From Oscillospiraceae bacterium (lineage in GTDB: Bacteria; Bacillota; Clostridia; Oscillospirales; Acutalibacteraceae): a DNA stretch of 64,000 nt. This document shows positions 58,491 to 64,000 of this stretch, in pieces (position 1 is the stretch's first letter; the number at the start of each line of letters is the position of its first letter). The notes under the pieces are model-generated. The model saw only the letters and a program-made list of their open reading frames with translations. It searched no databases and had not been told where the DNA came from. The translations under genes and the position numbers were made by a program. The DNA is taken from assembly GCA_015066205.1 (NCBI GenBank), contig SVOV01000006.1, positions 1 to 64,000 of the forward strand, given 5' to 3'.

Positions 58491-59426
58491 TTAGCCTACC
58501 CATTTTTTTACAGCTGTTTCTACGAGATCTGCAACCTTTTCAACAATTACGCTATCCTCATCAGCGAGATTGAGAAGAGGTTCTCTTACTCCGCCGAGTT
58601 CAAGTCCGGCTCTGAGTTTAAGAGCAGCCTTTGCAGTTGCGTACATATTACCCTTTGTTGAACACATTGTGTAAATAACTTCATTTATATCATCCTGAAG
58701 TTTACCTGCGTTCTCAAAATCGCCTGCTTCAAGCATTTCATTGAGTTTAACAAAAAGCTCAGGCATAACGCCGTATGTGCCGCCGATACCGCCGTCAGCG
58801 CCGATAAGTCTACCGCCGACAAACTGTTCGTCGGGTCCGTTGAAAACAACGATCTCTTTATTGTTAAGCTTTGCCTGTCTTTTGAACATCTGAATGTCCT
58901 GAATGGGCATTGATGAGTTCTTTACACCGATAACCTTGGGGTTTTTGAGCATTTCGTCAAAAAGTGAAAGTGTAAGAGAAACACCTGCAAGCTGCGGGAT
59001 ATTATATATAATATAATCAGTATCGGGAGCAGCTGCGGAAATATCGTTCCAGTATTTTGCAATAGCTCTTTCAGGAAGCTTGAAATAAATAGGAGGAATT
59101 GTGGCAATGGCATCAACCCCGAGGGACTGAGCGTGACGGGCAAGCTCACAGCTTTCTCTTGTATTGTTGCACGCAACATGAGCAATTATCGCAATTCTTC
59201 CCTTTGCTGCTTCCATAACAGCTTCAAGTGTCTGCTTTCTTTCTTCAACCGTAAGATAAATACATTCACCGGATGAGCCGCCGACATAAAGACCTGCAAC
59301 TCCCTTTGAAATAAGAAATTCAACTAACTGCTTTGTGCCTTCCTTTGAAACATTTCCTTCTTTATCGTAGCAAGCATAAAAAGCGGGAAATATTCCTCTG
59401 TACTTTTCAAGACTCAAAAAAATCAT
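58491..59426 (-). CDS. nanA: N-acetylneuraminate lyase / DHDPS-family aldolase
   Basis: 311 aa; GLYVGGSSGECIYLTVEERK, YIIYNIPQLAGV, IGVKNSS (Schiff-base Lys). Confidence 0.85.
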   Translation of the reverse strand: MIFLSLEKYRGIFPAFYACYDKEGNVSKEGTKQLVEFLISKGVAGLYVGGSSGECIYLTVEERKQTLEAVMEAAKGRIAIIAHVACNNTRESCELARHAQSLGVDAIATIPPIYFKLPERAIAKYWNDISAAAPDTDYIIYNIPQLAGVSLTLSLFDEMLKNPKVIGVKNSSMPIQDIQMFKRQAKLNNKEIVVFNGPDEQFVGGRLIGADGGIGGTYGVMPELFVKLNEMLEAGDFENAGKLQDDINEVIYTMCSTKGNMYATAKAALKLRAGLELGGVREPLLNLADEDSVIVEKVADLVETAVKKWVG

Positions 59427-59588
59427 CCTCTTTCGTTATTTCTTGATTAATTTACCTTAAAATTATATCACAAGGATCTTATATAGTAAAGAATAAAAAA
59501 CAAATTTATTGAAAAATGACATTCAGAAATCATTTGCTGTTCAGATTGATTTTTTATGCGGAAAATAGTATAATTACACTGAAACTGA

Positions 59589-60320
59589 TTGAAAGGACTG
59601 AATTATTTGCTCAATATTGCAATTTGCGATGATGAATCTGCCCAAATTGAATATCTGACATCGCTTGTATGCGAATGGGCAAAATCATCCGGAACAGTAT
59701 TTAGTGTTTCAGGTTTTTTAAGTGCTGAAGCTTTTCTCTTTAAGTATGAGGAAGACAAAAACTTCGATATTCTTCTGCTCGATATTCAGATGAAGGCGAT
59801 GGACGGGATTGAGCTTGCTGAAATAATCCGTAAAAGCAACAGCAGCATACAGATAGTTTTCATAACAGGTTTTCCGGATTATATTTCCCGTGGATACGAT
59901 GTTTCGGCTCTTCATTATCTTATTAAACCCGTTGAAAATGAAAAGCTGTCTGAGGTTCTTTCCAAGGCTTGTAAAAACCTTAAAAAAGAAGATAAATTTA
60001 TTCTGCTTTCCGTTGACAATGAGAGTTTTAAAATCAGTCTGAAAGATATAATTTTTGTTGAAGCATTCGGGCATTCAAGCAGCGTTGTTTGTGAAAACGG
60101 AGAGTTCAATGTTAAGCTCCCGATTTCGGATATTTCTAAAATGCTTGACGAGAGTTTCGTGCAATGCCACCGTTCATACATTGCAAATCTTCAGCATATT
60201 TCAAGAATCACCAAAACGGATGTTGTCTTTGACAGTGACAAAAGCATTCCTGTTTCAAGGCGAATGTATAACGATGTCAATATGGCATTCATCAAATTTT
60301 ACAGAGGTAGTATTAAATGA
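59589..60320 (+). CDS. LytTR-family response regulator (start may be the later TTG ~59607)
   Basis: IAICDDESAQIEYL receiver; C-terminal LytTR FVQCHRSYIANLQHISRI. Confidence 0.9.
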   Translation: MKGLNYLLNIAICDDESAQIEYLTSLVCEWAKSSGTVFSVSGFLSAEAFLFKYEEDKNFDILLLDIQMKAMDGIELAEIIRKSNSSIQIVFITGFPDYISRGYDVSALHYLIKPVENEKLSEVLSKACKNLKKEDKFILLSVDNESFKISLKDIIFVEAFGHSSSVVCENGEFNVKLPISDISKMLDESFVQCHRSYIANLQHISRITKTDVVFDSDKSIPVSRRMYNDVNMAFIKFYRGSIK

Positions 60321-61060
60321 AATATTGGTTTATTGCGGTGATTGCAGCAGGTTTTGTGCTTATAATTCTATGTACTGTTATGCTTACAAGAAGGTATATT
60401 CTAAAGCTTACGGACAAGCGAATTGCCGAATATCAGAATGATCTTATCACAAAGCATTGTGAGGAAGTGCAGAATATTTATAAAACAATGCGTGGCTGGC
60501 GTCATGACTATAAAAATCATATTCAGGTTATGCGTGCATCTCTTGAAATGGGTAAGCTTACGGAGCTCGGTAATTATCTCGGAGAGCTCAATGTTGATCT
60601 TAATACTGTCGATACGGTTGTAAAAACGGGCAATGTTATGGCAGATGCAATTCTCAACAGTAAGCTTGCGCTCTGCAAGGCAAGAAATATCCCCTATGAG
60701 GTTACTGCGACCATTCCCGGGGAATGCAGTGTTAATGATGTAGAGCTTTGCGTTATCATCGGAAATCTTCTTGACAATGCAATGGAAGCCTGCGAAAAGA
60801 TTGATGATAAAACGCAGAGATTTATCCGTGTTTATATAGGTCTTTTTAACCAGCAGCTTTACATAAATGTGACTAACTCAATGATTGGCACTCCAACTAA
60901 AAAGGGTAAGGCATACAAATCTTCCAAGGGTGAAAATCACGGCTTCGGACTTATGAGAGTTGACAGAATTGCCGATAAATATAACGGCTTTGTCAACCGT
61001 CAGTTTGAAGACGGAGTATTCGGAACGGAGATAATGTTACCTTTCGTGCAAAGCAAATAA
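60317..61060 (+). CDS. GHKL-type sensor histidine kinase
   Basis: 247 aa; RGWRHDYKNHIQVM, IIGNLLDNAMEAC, GFGLMRV. Confidence 0.9.
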   Translation: MKYWFIAVIAAGFVLIILCTVMLTRRYILKLTDKRIAEYQNDLITKHCEEVQNIYKTMRGWRHDYKNHIQVMRASLEMGKLTELGNYLGELNVDLNTVDTVVKTGNVMADAILNSKLALCKARNIPYEVTATIPGECSVNDVELCVIIGNLLDNAMEACEKIDDKTQRFIRVYIGLFNQQLYINVTNSMIGTPTKKGKAYKSSKGENHGFGLMRVDRIADKYNGFVNRQFEDGVFGTEIMLPFVQSK

Positions 61061-61107
61061 CCATTCGTGCAAAAAGCAACCTTTTAGGTTGCTTTTTTTA
61101 GTATACT
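61043..61107 (+). promoter_or_regulatory. Candidate LytTR-activated promoter for the ABC genes
   Basis: TTCGTGCAAA direct repeats at 61043-61052 and 61064-61073 (21-bp spacing), TATACT at 61102-61107. Confidence 0.45.
61071..61100 (+). terminator. Terminator-like hairpin between HK and ABC genes
   Basis: AAAAAGCAACC-tttta-GGTTGCTTTTTTT. Confidence 0.7.
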
Positions 61108-61128
61108 CGTACTGTGAGGTGATATTAA

Positions 61129-62937
61129 ATGAAAAAGAAAAAACCAAATCATTCTTTTTTTGATAATACGGTGTTTATGTTTAAGACCTTGAGCAAATGG
61201 GACAAAACACTTATACCGATGAATGTGTTATATGATATTTTTGTAGTTGTGGTTGAATTAGGTGTTGCAAGCTTTGCCACGACCTTGACATACTGTCTTG
61301 AAAACAATAAAGGCTTATCAGCTATTGTTTTTGTGACTCTTGCAGTTACGGTCGTGCAGATCTTTTCAAATTCAATGAGTAATATTCTGTGGCAAAAAAT
61401 TCAGGGTAAGCGTATTCAGATAGAAAGAAATTTTGATGTCTTTCTTGGGCAAAAGGTTATGGATATGGATTTTGATCTGCTTGAGGGGCCTGTCGGAAGA
61501 GAAAAATATCAAAAAGCTAAAAACGCCTTGACTTATGAGGGTGTATATGCCTTCACTGAGCAATACGGAAAGCTCTTCACAATGCTTATGCTGACTCTCA
61601 TATACGGCACGATAACAGTTACATTGAATCCGTGGCTGATTCTGATATTAACGGTTCTTGAAGCGCTTAAGCTTGTTTCGGTTGCATTGGAAAGCAGACT
61701 TATAAACAGCACAAAAGCTCCTATTGCAAAAGTTGACAGAAGATTAAATTATGTAAATCGGATTTCCCGTGATTTCTCTTCGGCAAAAGATATAAGGCTG
61801 TATCAGTTACGGGAGTACCTGATACATATGAGCGAGTATTTTATCGGTGAAAGAAAATTCTGGACACAAAAGATGTATTTTTATTATTTTTGCACTGATA
61901 TGATTTCACTTGTTCTGAGTGTAGGTATTGAAATAGGCATATTCATCTATATTGTGTTTGCAATGCTTGACGGCAATATTTCTAAGACAGAGCTTGTTTT
62001 ATATGTGTTTACCGTTACGGAATTTGCGGCATATTTGACGGAAATCGGTAATGTTGCAGTGGGCAATATTCAGGTTAATATGGAAATTGGTAATCTGCGT
62101 GAGTTCCTTGATATTAAAAATACGGCAAGAAACAGCGGCGGAAGAGCTTTGCCGAAAGAAATGCCTTATGATATTGAGCTGCAAAATGTTTCTTTTGCCT
62201 ATCCCGGAAGTGATAAAAAGGTCTTAAAAAATATCAACCTGAAGATCCGAAAGGGTGAAAACCTTGCGCTTGTAGGTGTGAACGGAGCAGGAAAAACAAC
62301 GCTTGTTAAAATTATTTGCGGGCTTTACAGACCGACAGAGGGAAAAGTGCTTATAAACGGAACTGAAATATCCGAATTTAACCGTGATGATTATTACAAA
62401 ATTATTTCTGCAGTTTTTCAGGATCCGAGAATTATGCCCTGCAGTATTCTTGAAAATGTTTCTATGCTGCCGGAGAGAGAAAGTAACAGGGAGAGGTTTT
62501 TCTCATGTATAAAAAAAGCAGGACTCTACGAAAAGATTCAAGCGCTTGACATGAAAGAAAACACTCTTCTTGTGAAAACCGTTAATGAAAATGCGATTGA
62601 GCTTTCAGGCGGAGAAATGCAAAGATTATTATTGGCTAGGGCAATTTACAAGGATACGCCGATGCTCATATTGGATGAACCTACGGCTGCTCTTGATCCT
62701 ATTGCAGAAAATGAAATATATCTTCGCTACAGTGAAATCTCGAAAAACCGAACCTCGGTTTACATTTCGCACAGGCTGTCATCAACAAGATTTTGCGACA
62801 GAATAGTTTTGCTTGACGAAAACCGTATTGCCGAGATCGGAACTCATGATGAGCTTATGAGCCTTGACGGCAAATATGCTGAAATGTATAGCATCCAGAG
62901 TAAATATTACAGGAAGGAGAAAGCGGATAATGACTGA
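61129..62937 (+). CDS. ABC transporter, fused permease/ATP-binding protein
   Basis: 602 aa; Walker A GVNGAGKTT, signature LSGGEMQRLLLARAI, LILDEPTAALD. Confidence 0.93.
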   Translation: MKKKKPNHSFFDNTVFMFKTLSKWDKTLIPMNVLYDIFVVVVELGVASFATTLTYCLENNKGLSAIVFVTLAVTVVQIFSNSMSNILWQKIQGKRIQIERNFDVFLGQKVMDMDFDLLEGPVGREKYQKAKNALTYEGVYAFTEQYGKLFTMLMLTLIYGTITVTLNPWLILILTVLEALKLVSVALESRLINSTKAPIAKVDRRLNYVNRISRDFSSAKDIRLYQLREYLIHMSEYFIGERKFWTQKMYFYYFCTDMISLVLSVGIEIGIFIYIVFAMLDGNISKTELVLYVFTVTEFAAYLTEIGNVAVGNIQVNMEIGNLREFLDIKNTARNSGGRALPKEMPYDIELQNVSFAYPGSDKKVLKNINLKIRKGENLALVGVNGAGKTTLVKIICGLYRPTEGKVLINGTEISEFNRDDYYKIISAVFQDPRIMPCSILENVSMLPERESNRERFFSCIKKAGLYEKIQALDMKENTLLVKTVNENAIELSGGEMQRLLLARAIYKDTPMLILDEPTAALDPIAENEIYLRYSEISKNRTSVYISHRLSSTRFCDRIVLLDENRIAEIGTHDELMSLDGKYAEMYSIQSKYYRKEKADND

Positions 62938-64000
62938 CAAGAGTAAAAAACGCACGCTTAAGCAAGACTATAAGATCATAAGTCGTGCGTTAAAGCTGAT
63001 AAATACTTCAACTCCGCACCTGCTTTTACATATAAATATATTTACTTTCTGTTATTCGGCGACATATGTAGCATCTAATTATATTACAGCGGCAATAATT
63101 GATGAGCTTGTCGGAAATAAGAGCATAAAAAAACTCATTATTCTTGTCTCTTGCTATTCATTGGAAATACTATTTCGCATTATCCGTGATAAATCATGGC
63201 GAAAAGTTCGCTCATTCCACATAATCGCAAATAAATGGGAAGAAATGTTGCTGAATGAAAAGAATTTTTCTATGGATTATAAAAATATGGAAGATTCAAG
63301 AATAAAGGCAATGCGGCAGACAATAACCGACAGCAGCGGAGATACGGCAAGATTCAGCGGTCTTGTCGGAAGGCTTGTTACATTCTTTAATGCATTCTGG
63401 CGAGGTATACTTGCTTTCGGAGTCTCACTTGAAATGTTCTTTATGCATTCAGACAGAATTCTTTCGGGCTTCCAAAGGTTTATTGATTCACCTGTTGCAA
63501 CTTTGTTTTTCTTTGCAGTTGTTGCTGCATTAACTTTTTTTGATTATAAGGCAAACGGTAAATACAGTCATTTGATTGCTGACAATATGAAAAAGTGTTC
63601 TTATTCAGGCAGACTTTTGCATTATTATCTTAATGATTATCTTGATGACAGTAAGACCGGAAAGGATGTAAGAATATTTTCCCAGCAAAAGCTTGTAAAT
63701 TATTCTTCTGATATTTTTTATAATGAATGGAAGAGGCATAAAAATGCATGGCTAAACAATGAAAAAAAGAAAGGTATGTGGCACAACGGCTTCTGGGTTG
63801 CCATGACTGCATTGACATATCTTTATGTCGCAATAAAGGTATATATCGGTGCTTTCGGGCTTGGAAGCTTTGTTAAATATCAATGGTGTGTGTCAAAAAT
63901 TGCGTCGGCAACATTTCTCTTTTCGATGGCTGTTGCTGATCTTCGTGCAAATAACGATTTTCTTGAATTGTTTTTTGAATACCTTGATATTCCAAGTGAA
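62930..64000 (+). CDS. Second ABC transporter half (permease part; runs off window)
   Basis: ATG at 62930 overlapping upstream stop by 8 nt; 357 open codons to the edge with TM segments; not in ORF track. Confidence 0.8.
   Translation, partial: MTDKSKKRTLKQDYKIISRALKLINTSTPHLLLHINIFTFCYSATYVASNYITAAIIDELVGNKSIKKLIILVSCYSLEILFRIIRDKSWRKVRSFHIIANKWEEMLLNEKNFSMDYKNMEDSRIKAMRQTITDSSGDTARFSGLVGRLVTFFNAFWRGILAFGVSLEMFFMHSDRILSGFQRFIDSPVATLFFFAVVAALTFFDYKANGKYSHLIADNMKKCSYSGRLLHYYLNDYLDDSKTGKDVRIFSQQKLVNYSSDIFYNEWKRHKNAWLNNEKKKGMWHNGFWVAMTALTYLYVAIKVYIGAFGLGSFVKYQWCVSKIASATFLFSMAVADLRANNDFLELFFEYLDIPSE

Noticed and set aside
1-64000. CRISPR arrays
   Set aside because: No regularly spaced direct repeats of ~25-36 bp with unique spacers were seen on reading
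1-64000. Prophage or conjugative element
   Set aside because: No capsid, terminase, portal, relaxase or integrase ORFs in the window; only an IS200 and gene debris

Overview
64-kb window that reads like a chromosome segment of a gut-type Firmicute (Clostridia-like). Taxonomy is inferred only from gene content and AT-rich composition. Main blocks: (i) 0-2.5 kb, end of a UDG-like gene, then a minus-strand beta-helix protein and a BNR sialidase-like gene; (ii) 2.7-13.2 kb, accessory/defence island: tRNA-Pro(GGG), two abutting gene fragments, then XRE - hsdM - small membrane protein - hsdS - HEPN-like - hsdS-tail remnant - AbiH - hsdR, then an IS200-type element; (iii) 13.2-19.3 kb, minus-strand cluster with a multi-TM protein, two BNR sialidase-like proteins, a KdsB homologue, an uncharacterised 403-aa protein and a GNAT; (iv) four paralogous ceramidase-like proteins in two pairs (19.5-22.7 and 34.1-37.1 kb); (v) complete minus-strand V/A-type ATPase operon of the E-DUF2764-A-B-D-I-K type (22.9-30.1 kb) with a distinctive promoter/leader; (vi) 30-59 kb, mixed metabolic/hydrolase genes, including a GH84 O-GlcNAcase-like gene divergent from a GNAT resembling the C-terminal HAT-like domain of animal OGA, PHP and metallophosphoesterase proteins, a divergent TetM-like GTPase, NamZ/DUF1343, GH16, a macro-domain fusion, vWA and a NanA-like lyase; (vii) a LytTR/GHKL two-component system with a paired ABC exporter at the right edge. 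Candidates I consider most worth follow-up: the composite type I R-M/AbiH island with an hsdS scar, the ceramidase-like family plus the split-OGA-like GH84/GNAT pair, the KdsB-sialidase cluster, the ~105-bp repeat at the 3' ends of two sialidase operons, and the V-ATPase promoter inverted repeat/leader hairpin. All family calls come from reading sequence by eye; no database search was run.
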